7,535 nucleotides of DNA. It comes from Chersky-840 sp035532735 (GTDB lineage: Bacteria; Actinomycetota; Acidimicrobiia; Acidimicrobiales; UBA8190). The notes beneath the pieces are model-generated. The model worked only from the letters and a program-made list of their open reading frames with translations. It had not been told where the DNA came from and did not search any database. Where the stretch lies: NCBI GenBank assembly GCA_035532735.1, contig DATKQM010000009.1, positions 1 through 7,535 of the forward strand, read 5' to 3'. Each line of letters opens with the position of its first letter. Position 1 is the stretch's first letter. Shown piece after piece: positions 1 to 6,520 of the stretch. A program made the translations under genes and the position numbers.

Positions 1-13
1 AACTTGTCCAACG
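1..13 (+). pseudogene. Left flank: interrupted ISL3-family transposase gene (few codons only)
   Basis: Only 13 bases are visible. Read in frame 1 they give Asn-Leu-Ser-Asn followed by one base. The same Leu-Ser-Asn codons restart the ISL3 transposase motif at 7491. Joining base 13 to base 7501 gives N-L-S-N-A-L-I-E-S-T-N-T-K, the conserved C-terminal motif of ISL3 transposases. The assignment rests on that reconstruction, because the fragment is too short to identify alone. The rest of the gene would lie to the left of the window. Confidence 0.5.
4..13 (+). repeat. 10 bp direct repeat, left copy, flanking the serine recombinase element
   Basis: TTGTCCAACG here is identical to 7491-7500 and in the same orientation. 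The neighbouring bases differ on both sides: AAC versus GTG before, TGTGCC versus CGTTGA after. The identity is therefore exactly 10 bp. It falls in the conserved LSN codons of an ISL3 transposase and marks the likely left boundary of the outer element, 8 bases beyond the recombinase stop codon. It could be a target duplication or an attL/attR identity block. A serine recombinase would not normally need 10 bp of identity. Confidence 0.65.
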
Positions 14-21
14 TGTGCCCT

Positions 22-1737
22 TCATACTGCACCTCTTCCTGAAGTTCCGGCGGTCTTGTCTTCGGCGGTCCGACTCACTGCATCATGACGGGGGGTTGTG
101 ACACGCTCCTGATCTCGTTGCCAGCGATTCCGTCGATGGTAGGTAGGACGGGACTGCCCGGGGAAGTAGAGGTGCTCGCGGCGACCGTCGACCCGTCTGC
201 CGGTGATGGCTCCTCGGCGCCGCCAGATCTTGATCGTCTGATTCGTGACGCCGAGTTCGGTCGCCATCTGCTCCGCCGTGAGCATGCCGGCGGCCAGGAG
301 CCGGTCGCGCAGGCTGGGGATGCCCCGGAGCCGACACAGTTGCGTAAGCGATGGCACACTGAAGGGCTTGCCCCATCCCCCCGTCAGACCCCGTTCGTTG
401 AGGATCTTCACCGCTTCGCCATAGGTGTGGTCGGCGAGTAGCTCATCGATGACCGAGATGGTGTCGGCTGGGGTGGTGTGGGCCTCCCAGGCCCGCAGTG
501 GACGGGGAACGCAGAGGGTGTGGGTGGTGCCGCCAGAGAGGCGGACGTGCGCGGTGATGTGATCGTCGCCCCTGATGAGGGTGACGTCGGTAACGAGGAG
601 GCGGATGAGACGTTTGCGTTCGCGCATCGGGGTGTCGGGGTCGTGCCACAAGGCGGGTAGGTCCTCGGCCAGTGCCCGGACACGGTCCCGGTGCTCGTGC
701 TCAAGCACATGGGCAGCCGCGTTGCGAGACCGTTCGTAATCGTCTTCGGCGTCGACCACTTCGCGCAGCTTGTGGTTCCAGTCCGCCTCCAAGGTCTCTG
801 CCACGAGTCGGTTGGTCGGATCGACGGCGAGATAGCGGCGGCGAGCGGCCTCGGCTGCGTAGCGGGCCCGCTCGACGCCTTTCATTCGGATGCGATCGGC
901 TTCGGCCGCCTGCTTTGCGAGTTCTTCTGAGACTTGGAACGCCGCCTCGATGGCGAGCGGGGTGAGCTGCTCGAGCACCAGAGCGCTGACGGCGGCATCG
1001 ACACCCGATCCGCACACGTTCTGGCACGCTGGGGTCCCAGTCGAGATGCCTTCGCCCTGACAGGCGTAGTCGGGAACCGAGCTGCCGTTGCAGCGCTGGT
1101 GGTAGCCGACGGTCATTCGCTTGCCGCACCTGCCGCAGACGACCAGGCCCTGGAGGAGCGCGGGACCTTCGCGCGCCGGCCCAGCCCGGCGATCCTCACC
1201 GTGGGCCGCCGCGTTGGCCGCGAGGATCACCTGGTTGGCCTCGAAGGCCGTGAAGCTGATGTAGCCGTCGTGGGCGCCGGGGAGAAAGACGCTCCACTCG
1301 TCGCGTGGCTTCAGCTCAGTGCGGTGCCGCCCCTCGGCGTCGGTGACCCGGCGTCGGCGCCCATAGAAGTAAACGCCGGCATAGCGAGGGTTGTGCAAGA
1401 CAAAGAGGGCGTGTTCGTGGCGTAGCGGCACCCAGTACAGCTCGCCGGAATGGGGGCCGCCGAGGTGGCGAGCGGGGAACGTGAGGCCCTCTTTGGCGAA
1501 CGCCTTGACGACCGCGCTCGCCGAACCGGTCGCCTCGAACGTGGAAAAGAAGTGTTCGATCGCTTCTCGGACGCCGGCGTCGGGGTCCTTCGTGACCGCA
1601 CCGGCGGCGTCATAGACGAGGCCGATAGGTAGGCGTAGCGCCAGCTCCCCTCTCGCCGCCTTGGCCAGGATCCCGCCCTGGAGTCTGGCCCGGATGAAGT
1701 GCAGCTCGGCCTCGGACATCGTGCCCTTCAAGCCCAA
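22..1737 (-). pseudogene. Large serine recombinase, C-terminal part (3' fragment of split gene)
   Basis: This is the DNA-binding two thirds of a large serine recombinase, cut from its catalytic domain by the inner element. From TTG at 1737, residues 1-20 (GLKGTMSEAELHFIRARLQ) are the end of the resolvase domain and start of the long helix. Residues about 35-125 match the recombinase domain (LPIGLVYD, then NPRYAGVYFYGRRR). Residues 196-250 form a zinc ribbon with Cys201, Cys204, Cys226, Cys238 and Cys242. A charged coiled coil spans about 265-350. Residues about 485-525 (LTAEQMATELGVTNQTIKIWRRRGAI) are a MerR-like HTH. An in-frame TAA from the inner element's end lies directly before the TTG, and no ribosome site precedes it. 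An internal ATG at 1719 has GAAGGG a few bases upstream, so a 565-residue product without catalytic serine is possible. Joined to 6165-5749 it restores a 708-residue protein. Confidence 0.9.
1732..1737 (-). other. Left 6 bp recombination core of the inner element (TTGGGC)
   Basis: On the minus strand these six bases lie between the element arm (ATCCAGATAA, reading out of the element) and host codons TTG AAG GGC. They encode Leu-Gly in the serine recombinase frame. The matching hexamer at the other junction is CTCGGC (5754-5749), also Leu-Gly. The last four positions and one other are not all conserved: positions 2, 4, 5 and 6 agree, 1 and 3 differ. Tyrosine recombinase elements of the Tn554 and Tn916 types are known to carry such non-identical coupling sequences. 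The exact cut positions are inferred from symmetry. Confidence 0.65.
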
Positions 1738-1747
1738 TTATCTGGAT
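1738..1747 (+). repeat. Left terminal arm of inner element, inverted copy of right arm
   Basis: TTATCTGGAT reads inward from the left end. The right end, read inward on the minus strand from 5748, is TTATCTGTAT, so 9 of 10 bases match. In the excised circle these two arms would face each other in inverted orientation around a 6 bp core. That is the geometry of a tyrosine recombinase core site. Confidence 0.7.
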
Positions 1748-1790
1748 GTGCGGTCGATTATCAGGTCATTGTTGCTGGTCAGATCGTTGA

Positions 1791-1827
1791 TGACATGTCA
1801 GTAGCATGGCGCCGCTCGCGTACGCGA
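1791..1827. repeat. Two perfect palindromes in the left subterminal region of the inner element
   Basis: TGACATGTCA (1791-1800) and TCGCGTACGCGA (1816-1827) are both perfect palindromes. They lie between the tnpC stop codon and the left end. They could be protein-binding sites for TnpC or the recombinases, or act in termination. No U-run follows either one, so neither is a standard intrinsic terminator. Confidence 0.4.
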
Positions 1828-1853
1828 CTCGACCCGGACTCCTGGTTCCTCGC

Positions 1854-2261
1854 TCATCGATCGATGACGGCACCGTGGAGTTGGCGGCGTAGATCCAGCA
1901 GCTGTCCATGGGCCACTGCCAGCTGAGCCTTGAGGTCGGCTGTCTCGCTGCACGCCTGGCGAAGCTTGGCGGTCAAGGCGGCGACCACGTTGGTGTTTGC
2001 ACCGACGCCAGCACCCGTGTCCGACGCGGGCGCGGGCTTCACGCTTTGGCGGGATCGCAGATGCTCGATGCGGGCCCGCAGCTCGGCGTGGCGGTAGAGG
2101 AAGTCGGTCGACACTCCACCGGCGTTTGCCACGGCCCGGAAGCTGATCTGGGCGTTAGTCTTGATCAGCTTGCGTAGACCGGCCTCGGCCCGGCCGGTGG
2201 CAGCGTCGCGTTTGGCTGACGCGGCGCGGCGCAGCACCTCGGTGCGGGGGTCGTCGGTCAT
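1854..2261 (-). CDS. tnpC: TnpC-like DUF6262 transposition accessory protein
   Basis: This 135-residue protein matches the layout of the small third protein of Tn554-type elements. A basic N-terminal segment (about 10-35) is followed by the family's HTH-like signature at about 38-66 (ISFRAVANAGGVSTDFLYRH, then ELRARIEHLR). A low-complexity linker (72-90) leads to a C-terminal coiled coil (about 92-129, with LTAKL, ADLKAQL, LLDLRRQL heptads). In Tn554, TnpC affects transposition efficiency and orientation but is not a recombinase. A similar accessory DNA-binding role is inferred here. The ATG overlaps the tnpB stop in an ATGA arrangement, so the two are translationally coupled. It is the last gene of the inner operon; the remaining 116 bases to the element end are non-coding. 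Confidence 0.85.
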   Translation of the reverse strand: MTDDPRTEVLRRAASAKRDAATGRAEAGLRKLIKTNAQISFRAVANAGGVSTDFLYRHAELRARIEHLRSRQSVKPAPASDTGAGVGANTNVVAALTAKLRQACSETADLKAQLAVAHGQLLDLRRQLHGAVIDR

Positions 2262-4441
2262 TGGGGCTTCCCGTGGCGGTGCCGCTCGGTGTCGAGTTCG
2301 ACCGGCTGGCCAGCTCGACCGGGCACACCGGCTCCCCGCACGGCGTGGCCGTCTGCACCATCGGCGTGTAGGGCGGCGACGATGGCGGCGAGGGAACGGC
2401 GCTCGGCCAGACGCTGATCCAACCAGACGTTCCCCTCGCCCATCTCCTGGCCGGTGCGGTCACGGTGCTGGGCCTGGCGCCGGGCGATCAGCACTTCGGT
2501 CTCGGACAGCTGGGTCTCCAGCTCGTCGAGATAGCGGCCGTCGGTGGCGAAGTGATCACACGTCAAGCAGGCATTACCCCGATCGCAGCGTTTGAGCGGG
2601 GGCAAGAGGCAGGCGCCGTTGGGCAGGATCCGGTCGGTGTGCCGCCCCAGCTGGACCAGCTCATAGACATCGCTGGGTTCGAGGCCGACGTCGCGGCCGT
2701 CGCGGCCCAACTTCTTGAACCGCAAGAACTCCGCCTCGTGAGTTTTGGCCAGGGTGGCGGCATAGTGCATCGCCATCTCCGGGGAGAGATGACCCATGTA
2801 GCGCTGCACCACGTGGAGTGGAACCCCCGAGTTCAAAAGCTCGGTGGCTTTGGTGTGCCGCATCCGGTGGGTGCGCTGAAAGTCGACGAGGCACCCCTGC
2901 GCGTCGCGGATCTGCAGCTCGCCCACCAGTGTGGCGAGCAAGCCCCGCAGGGTGTGCGCGCTGTAGGGCCGGAGGCCACGACGATTCGACTGCCAGGCCA
3001 CGAACAGATAGCGCGGCGTGGGCGGCGTCTCGGGGTTGACGGCGGCCAAGTGATCGACGAGCCAAGCTTGCTGCTCGGCAATGATGTTGACGACCTCTTG
3101 TTCGACCAGGATCGTGTCAGGTGCACCGTGGATCTTGCTCTGGCGGTAGCGGAACCGCGCCACGAGCGCCCCCTCGCCCCGTGGCTGATCGGGGTCGAGG
3201 CCGGGCAGCGGCGAGAGGGGGTGGAAGTCGGCGAGGAGGATCTCGTTGATCCGCCGGCCGGTGAACACCTCGAGCAAGAAGGCGCGCATGGCTTGGGGGT
3301 CGCCCATTCCGGCGACCTCTCCGGGCACACCGTCGACCACGACGGTCTTGGTCTGATCCTTGGCCAAGGACAAGATGTCGAGATGCTCGACGATGCGACT
3401 CAAGGCGGCGGGGTCGATGTAGTCGCTGCCACTGCGGTGCCGGTCGCGTCTGAGGTACTCCCCGCTCCGCCAGAACCGGGCGTAGGCGTCCGTCAGTTCG
3501 GCCCAGCGGGGCTCGTCCAGGGCCCGGGCCGCCTCGAGGCGGTGATCGGCCATGAAGGTGTAGAACGCGCTGACCCCGGTTTGGATCAACGCCACACTGG
3601 TGGTGCTCAAGGGTCGGCCCCGACGCGATCTGCGTTGACGCAGATCGCCGAGGAACGCCAACGCCACCGCGCGCAACTCGACCTCGGGGTCTGCGACCAG
3701 CGTCGGGGTGTCGATCCCCGAAGCCACCAAGAACTCGGAGAGGTAGGCGCCCAGGTAGGTCAACGCGGAGGGCAACGATGACCACACCAGGTTCCCGGTT
3801 TCCAAGCTCAGCGCGAAGTACCACTTGATCGCGTCGGCCAGCCACGGCTGGGCCACCCGCTCGAAGTTCAGGCGCGAGTTGCCGAGCGCCTCGTGCTCGC
3901 GCAGGGGGATCCGAGGGTCGCGGCGTGGGTCCCAGCGATCGGCCCGCCACCACTCGTCCGTATCGTGGCGACGGCCTATCGCGGCGTGAAGGCGGGTGAT
4001 CGTCGCCCGGTAGTTCTGCTCGAAGGTGACCCCGGGCAACCGGTCATGACGGCCGTAGAAGCTGGCTCGGGCCGCCGCCATCCACTCGGCCACCGACAGA
4101 TCGACAAAGGACCGGACCTGGCGGATCGGATCGGCCGACGCTGCGTTTGCGACCTTGACCCAGGTTGCCAGGACATGGGAGTTCACCCGCTCCCCGCCGA
4201 CGTGCAACGAATGCAACCACCAGACCAGCTCATGGCGCATCGCGTCCGGCAACACGGACACATCCACGCGGGCCGCCGGACGGGCCGTGTAGGCGTAGGC
4301 CAAAGCCCGCCACGGGTCGACGCCGAAATCGACGGCATCCCCCGAGATCTCGAACGACGCGGGCACGGCCCGCACGTCGGCAGTCGAGGACGATGAGGGG
4401 CTCGCCATCACCACCAGCGTGGCCCGCCGGTCCTCAGTCAC
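2258..4441 (-). CDS. tnpB: TnpB-like tyrosine recombinase
   Basis: This is the larger tyrosine recombinase of the Tn554-type trio, 727 residues from the chosen start. Catalytic residues visible are Arg397 (FTGRRINEI), Lys436 (RYRQSKIHG), His525 and Arg528 (THRMRHTKATELLNSG), His551 (RYMGHLSPEMA) and nucleophile Tyr560 (MHYAATL). After the catalytic domain, Cys611, Cys619, Cys625 and Cys628 (CLLPPLKRC to CLTC) look like a zinc-binding knuckle, then a charged helical tail. About 380 N-terminal residues would hold the arm- and core-binding regions. GTG at 4441 overlaps the tnpA stop by 8 bases (GTGACTGA), which supports coupling. The frame stays open upstream to 4549, but that stretch runs antisense in phase through tnpA and looks non-native. 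ATG at 4408 is an alternative start. It should act with TnpA in cutting and rejoining DNA at the element ends. Confidence 0.88.
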   Translation of the reverse strand: MTEDRRATLVVMASPSSSSTADVRAVPASFEISGDAVDFGVDPWRALAYAYTARPAARVDVSVLPDAMRHELVWWLHSLHVGGERVNSHVLATWVKVANAASADPIRQVRSFVDLSVAEWMAAARASFYGRHDRLPGVTFEQNYRATITRLHAAIGRRHDTDEWWRADRWDPRRDPRIPLREHEALGNSRLNFERVAQPWLADAIKWYFALSLETGNLVWSSLPSALTYLGAYLSEFLVASGIDTPTLVADPEVELRAVALAFLGDLRQRRSRRGRPLSTTSVALIQTGVSAFYTFMADHRLEAARALDEPRWAELTDAYARFWRSGEYLRRDRHRSGSDYIDPAALSRIVEHLDILSLAKDQTKTVVVDGVPGEVAGMGDPQAMRAFLLEVFTGRRINEILLADFHPLSPLPGLDPDQPRGEGALVARFRYRQSKIHGAPDTILVEQEVVNIIAEQQAWLVDHLAAVNPETPPTPRYLFVAWQSNRRGLRPYSAHTLRGLLATLVGELQIRDAQGCLVDFQRTHRMRHTKATELLNSGVPLHVVQRYMGHLSPEMAMHYAATLAKTHEAEFLRFKKLGRDGRDVGLEPSDVYELVQLGRHTDRILPNGACLLPPLKRCDRGNACLTCDHFATDGRYLDELETQLSETEVLIARRQAQHRDRTGQEMGEGNVWLDQRLAERRSLAAIVAALHADGADGHAVRGAGVPGRAGQPVELDTERHRHGKPQ

Positions 4442-5624
4442 CGCTTGTCCGCCAGCCCTCGGCGAAGCGGCGCCACTCGGCCGCGGCGCGCATCTCGGCG
4501 TCCTCGGTGACCCAGCCGTAGAGGTCCATCGTGGTCTGCACATCGGCATGCCCGAGCCTGCGGCTCACCACATGCTCGGGCACTCCCGCCAACAACAAGG
4601 CCGTGGCGTGGGTATGGCGGGCCCAGTGCGGGCTCCAGCCTTCGGGCACGGTGTCGCCGAGCGTGCGGCGCAGACGACGCACCGTGGCGTAGACGTTCTC
4701 GGGCCGCATCGGGGCGAAGCGCGGCTCCCGGGCCAGGTTCACGAACACGAACCAACCATCTTCGAGCGTCCGGCCATCTTCCTCGGTCGCCTCGGCCAGG
4801 ATCCACAGGTAATCGCTGTAGAGACGCTCGAGTTCATCCGACACGTAGATCCGGCGGTGCCGGCCGCCCTTGACCCGCTGGCCGTGGGGATGCTCTTTGG
4901 GGACGACCTCGACGAAGGGCGTGTCACCTCGGCCCACGTTCCAGTCGGCATGGGTCAACGACAGCGCCTCACCGAGGCGCATGCCGGTCTCGACCAAGGT
5001 GGCGAAGAGCAGCCGGTCGCGCAACGACCCACGCCAGACGCCGCTCGCCACGTCGAAACGTGCGCACCCGTCCAAGATGGCCAGCACCTGGGCGGGGCTG
5101 AGCAGCGGTGGCGGACCGGCCCGCTGGCGACGCAGGCGCAGCGGGCTCGACGGGCGACGGCGCCGGGCGTCAAGGTGAACCAGCATCGGACGGTAACGAC
5201 CCCGCCGGGCCGGTGCCGCCGAGGCCCGGGCAATCAACGCGCCCCGACCGTGTACGTCGTGGTGGTAGCGGTAAAACGACACCACCGCAGCCAAACGAGC
5301 CGAGACGGTCGCCTCGGTCACCTTGGGCGGCGCCGGATCGGCCCGACCCAACGGGGTCACCGACGGCGACAGCCCGGTCGCCAGCCAGGTCAAGAACGCT
5401 CGGAGGGACTCGACCCCAGGGTCCTCCCACGACACATCGTTCTCGGCCACGAACGTCCACCACAACTGCAGACCCTTCGCGTAGGACCGCACCGTGTTCG
5501 GCGACGAGCCGAGCACCCGGTGATACTCCAAGAACTCCTCGATCGGCTCGACACAGCAGTGATCGTCACCGAGCACCGTCCACGTACGCGCACCGTCGAG
5601 AACATCGACCGCCTGGACCCGCAT
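4434..5624 (-). CDS. tnpA: TnpA-like tyrosine recombinase/integrase
   Basis: This 396-residue protein is a phage-integrase-type tyrosine recombinase and first gene of the inner operon. An N-terminal SAM-like core-binding domain spans about 25-130 (IEEFLEYHRVLGSSPNTVRSYAKGL). The catalytic domain spans about 172-370, with Arg216 (VETGMRLGEALSL), Lys252 (VKGGRHRRIYV), His333 and Arg336 (SPHWARHTHATALLLAG), His359 (RRLGHADVQTT) and nucleophile Tyr369 (MDLYGWV). All six catalytic positions are present, so the enzyme looks intact. ATG at 5624 follows a G-rich run (GGGTGGGGTGGGGGG) that can serve as ribosome site. It lies 88 bases after the stop of the truncated recombinase fragment and 123 bases from the element's right end. 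Its stop overlaps the tnpB start. Together with TnpB it is expected to recombine the 6 bp cores. Confidence 0.9.
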   Translation of the reverse strand: MRVQAVDVLDGARTWTVLGDDHCCVEPIEEFLEYHRVLGSSPNTVRSYAKGLQLWWTFVAENDVSWEDPGVESLRAFLTWLATGLSPSVTPLGRADPAPPKVTEATVSARLAAVVSFYRYHHDVHGRGALIARASAAPARRGRYRPMLVHLDARRRRPSSPLRLRRQRAGPPPLLSPAQVLAILDGCARFDVASGVWRGSLRDRLLFATLVETGMRLGEALSLTHADWNVGRGDTPFVEVVPKEHPHGQRVKGGRHRRIYVSDELERLYSDYLWILAEATEEDGRTLEDGWFVFVNLAREPRFAPMRPENVYATVRRLRRTLGDTVPEGWSPHWARHTHATALLLAGVPEHVVSRRLGHADVQTTMDLYGWVTEDAEMRAAAEWRRFAEGWRTSGD

Positions 5625-5738
5625 CCCCCCACCCCACCCTCAGCCACGTTGTCGGACACGGCAAGATAACGAGTCGCCAACGACAAGGGGTGGATGCTGA
5701 GAGCACCGTCGCCTACGTCAAAGACACCCCAATTCTCG
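5625..5738 (-). promoter_or_regulatory. Leader and right subterminal region of the inner element
   Basis: This non-coding stretch sits between the right terminal arm and tnpA. It holds the G-rich ribosome site next to the tnpA ATG and one further arm-like sequence, TTATCTTG, on the minus strand at 5669-5662. I see no convincing -35/-10 pair. The serine recombinase fragment reads 11 foreign codons into it before stopping at 5713. Expression of tnpABC may depend on a promoter here or on transcription entering from the host gene. Confidence 0.35.
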
Positions 5739-5748
5739 ATACAGATAA
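5739..5748 (-). repeat. Right terminal arm of inner element
   Basis: On the minus strand this reads TTATCTGTAT going into the element, matching the left arm TTATCTGGAT in 9 of 10 positions. It abuts the CTCGGC core. The host's own sequence at this place would continue TTGAAGGGC, so only the first two bases (TT) are shared with the uninterrupted gene. Confidence 0.7.
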
Positions 5749-5754
5749 GCCGAG
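5749..5754 (-). other. Right 6 bp recombination core of the inner element (CTCGGC)
   Basis: On the minus strand the hexamer is preceded by host codons CGC CTC CTG and followed by the element arm. It encodes Leu-Gly, as does the non-identical left core TTGGGC. One of the two is the original target sequence and the other was probably brought by the element from its previous site. The sequence alone does not show which. Confidence 0.65.
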
Positions 5755-6203
5755 CAGGAGGCGGTCGTTGATGGTGGAGGGGTCGTAGAGACCGTCCTCG
5801 TCGCAGATGAGCGTGTTGGCAAAGGCGCAGAGTTGCAGGAGTCGGTGCCAATCAGCGTTGTTGCGTGCGAGACGCGAGCACTCGAGGCCGAGCACGATGC
5901 CCGCCTTGTTGAGCGAGACGTCGGCCACGAGACGCTGGAAGCCTTCCCGATCGGCGGCCGACGCCCCGGACTGGCCCTGATCGACGTCGATCACGACGAC
6001 TCGGTCGGCCGGCCACCCCAGTGCGATCGCCCGGCCACGCAGGTCGTATTGGCGACGGGTCGACTCAGTGTTGTTAGCCACCTGGTAGAGGCTGGACTGG
6101 CGGACATAGAGGTAGGCGTCACGCCGGAGATGCTCTGCGGTCACCTTTGTCGAGACATCGGTCATCGGAGTTCCTTTCGTCTTGGGCGCGCGGGCGCGCG
6201 CAT

Positions 6204-6520
6204 TCAGCTGTGGGCAAGTGCCATCTGGGCGAGCACGGCGACGATCTGCGCGGCACCGGGCAGGGACGACAGCGCTTCGGTATTTCGATAGGGGGACGGG
6301 GACTGGGTTAGAGGGGCGGATGGGTCGGCTGTCGTCCCGGGCTCGGGTGCCACTGAACCGGCGGGCCACGCGGCCATCCAGGCCGCCATGCCGCGCCCGG
6401 CGAGCACCCCATGGCCGAAACGCCACCCGCCAGCCCGCTCGCCCAAGACCGCCTCGCGCAGAGCTTCGTAACCGGCGGCCAGGTCTTCGGGGCCAGCAGC
6501 CCGATCGCCAGCAGGCTCAG
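6204..6520 (-). pseudogene. Small accessory ORF of the serine recombinase element, apparently frameshifted
   Basis: No intact gene fills the 350 bases between the HTH gene and the recombinase, but a broken one is visible. Starting at CTGA (6520), overlapping the HTH stop, one frame reads LSLLAIGLLAP. The adjacent frame continues EDLAAGYEALREAVL, then WRFGHGVLAGRGMAAWMAAW, and ends LPGAAQIVAVLAQMALAHS with TGA at 6206-6204. Adding one base at the C-run at 6492-6489 joins the two into 105 residues. If the CTG were ATG, the start would overlap the HTH stop as ATGA, which is the usual operon layout. Both a lost start and a 1-base deletion are therefore suspected; a sequencing error, CTG start or frameshifting are alternatives. 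The C-terminal part stands 38 bases before the recombinase start. Its function is unknown. Confidence 0.5.

Larger units (their letters stand above)
1738..5748 (-). mobile_element. Cargo-free Tn554-type element (tnpA-tnpB-tnpC) inserted in the serine recombinase gene
   Basis: The element encodes two tyrosine recombinases and a small DUF6262 protein, the gene set that defines Tn554-type transposons. It is about 4,011 bp plus one 6 bp core and has no passenger gene. Only short subterminal stretches (1738-1853 and 5625-5748) lack genes. Its edges are fixed by inverted 10 bp arms and by the host gene: deletion of 1738-5748 with either core gives an uninterrupted 2127-nt serine recombinase frame. 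Tn554 itself targets radC in staphylococci, whereas this one uses a conserved recombinase motif (LLLGLKGTMSE). There is no target-site duplication apart from the partly matching core, as expected for this family. The genes point the same way as the host gene, so read-through from the host operon could express them. Confidence 0.88.
5713..6165 (-). pseudogene. Large serine recombinase, N-terminal catalytic part (5' fragment of split gene)
   Basis: This 150-residue fragment is the resolvase-like catalytic domain of the split recombinase. Arg22 and the candidate nucleophile Ser24 lie in YVRQSSLYQ. DQGQSGASAADREGFQRL (about residues 67-84) and GLECSRLARN follow, as in large serine recombinases. 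The native sequence ends at NDRLLLG; 11 codons from the inner element (LSVSRIGVSLT) then precede TAG. ATG at 6165 was chosen because AAAGGA lies a few bases upstream and because homologous proteins start shortly before the YVRQS motif. The frame stays open upstream to 6426, but that extension has no family character and overlaps the preceding gene. Without the DNA-binding domains the fragment should not recombine DNA on its own. Joined to the 22-1731 part it forms a 708-residue enzyme. Confidence 0.92.

Noticed and set aside
1..25. ATG at 25 on the minus strand (MKGTRWTS), overlapping the recombinase stop and preceded by AGGAAGAGG
   Set aside because: It looked like the start of a coupled next gene, but the element boundary at 13 cuts through it and the remainder would run antisense into the ISL3 transposase gene.
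2465..3781. 438-codon open frame on the plus strand
   Set aside because: It is antisense to tnpB. The composition looks like a reverse-complement shadow and no motif is recognisable.
4442..4549. Upstream extension of tnpB to an ATG at 4549
   Set aside because: It lies wholly within tnpA and is not recombinase-like; the GTG overlapping the tnpA stop fits the tight coupling seen between tnpB and tnpC.
4419..5669. 416-codon open frame on the plus strand
   Set aside because: It lies antisense to tnpA, which has a complete tyrosine recombinase catalytic set. The translation is low-complexity Arg/Pro/Gly-rich, as expected from the opposite strand of a high-GC gene.
1738..5748. Recombinase-in-trio (RIT) element
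   Set aside because: RIT elements carry three tyrosine recombinases. Here the third protein is a 135-residue HTH/coiled-coil DUF6262 protein without catalytic residues, which fits Tn554 TnpC instead.
6179..6201. GC-alternating stretch before the recombinase start, considered as a terminator or operator
   Set aside because: It is a simple CG-rich run without a clear stem-loop or T-run, and it directly precedes a ribosome site in an apparent operon.
6166..6426. Upstream extension of the recombinase catalytic frame to an ATG at 6426
   Set aside because: The added residues have no family character and overlap the small accessory ORF; the ATG at 6165 has a good ribosome site and fits the family's N-terminus.
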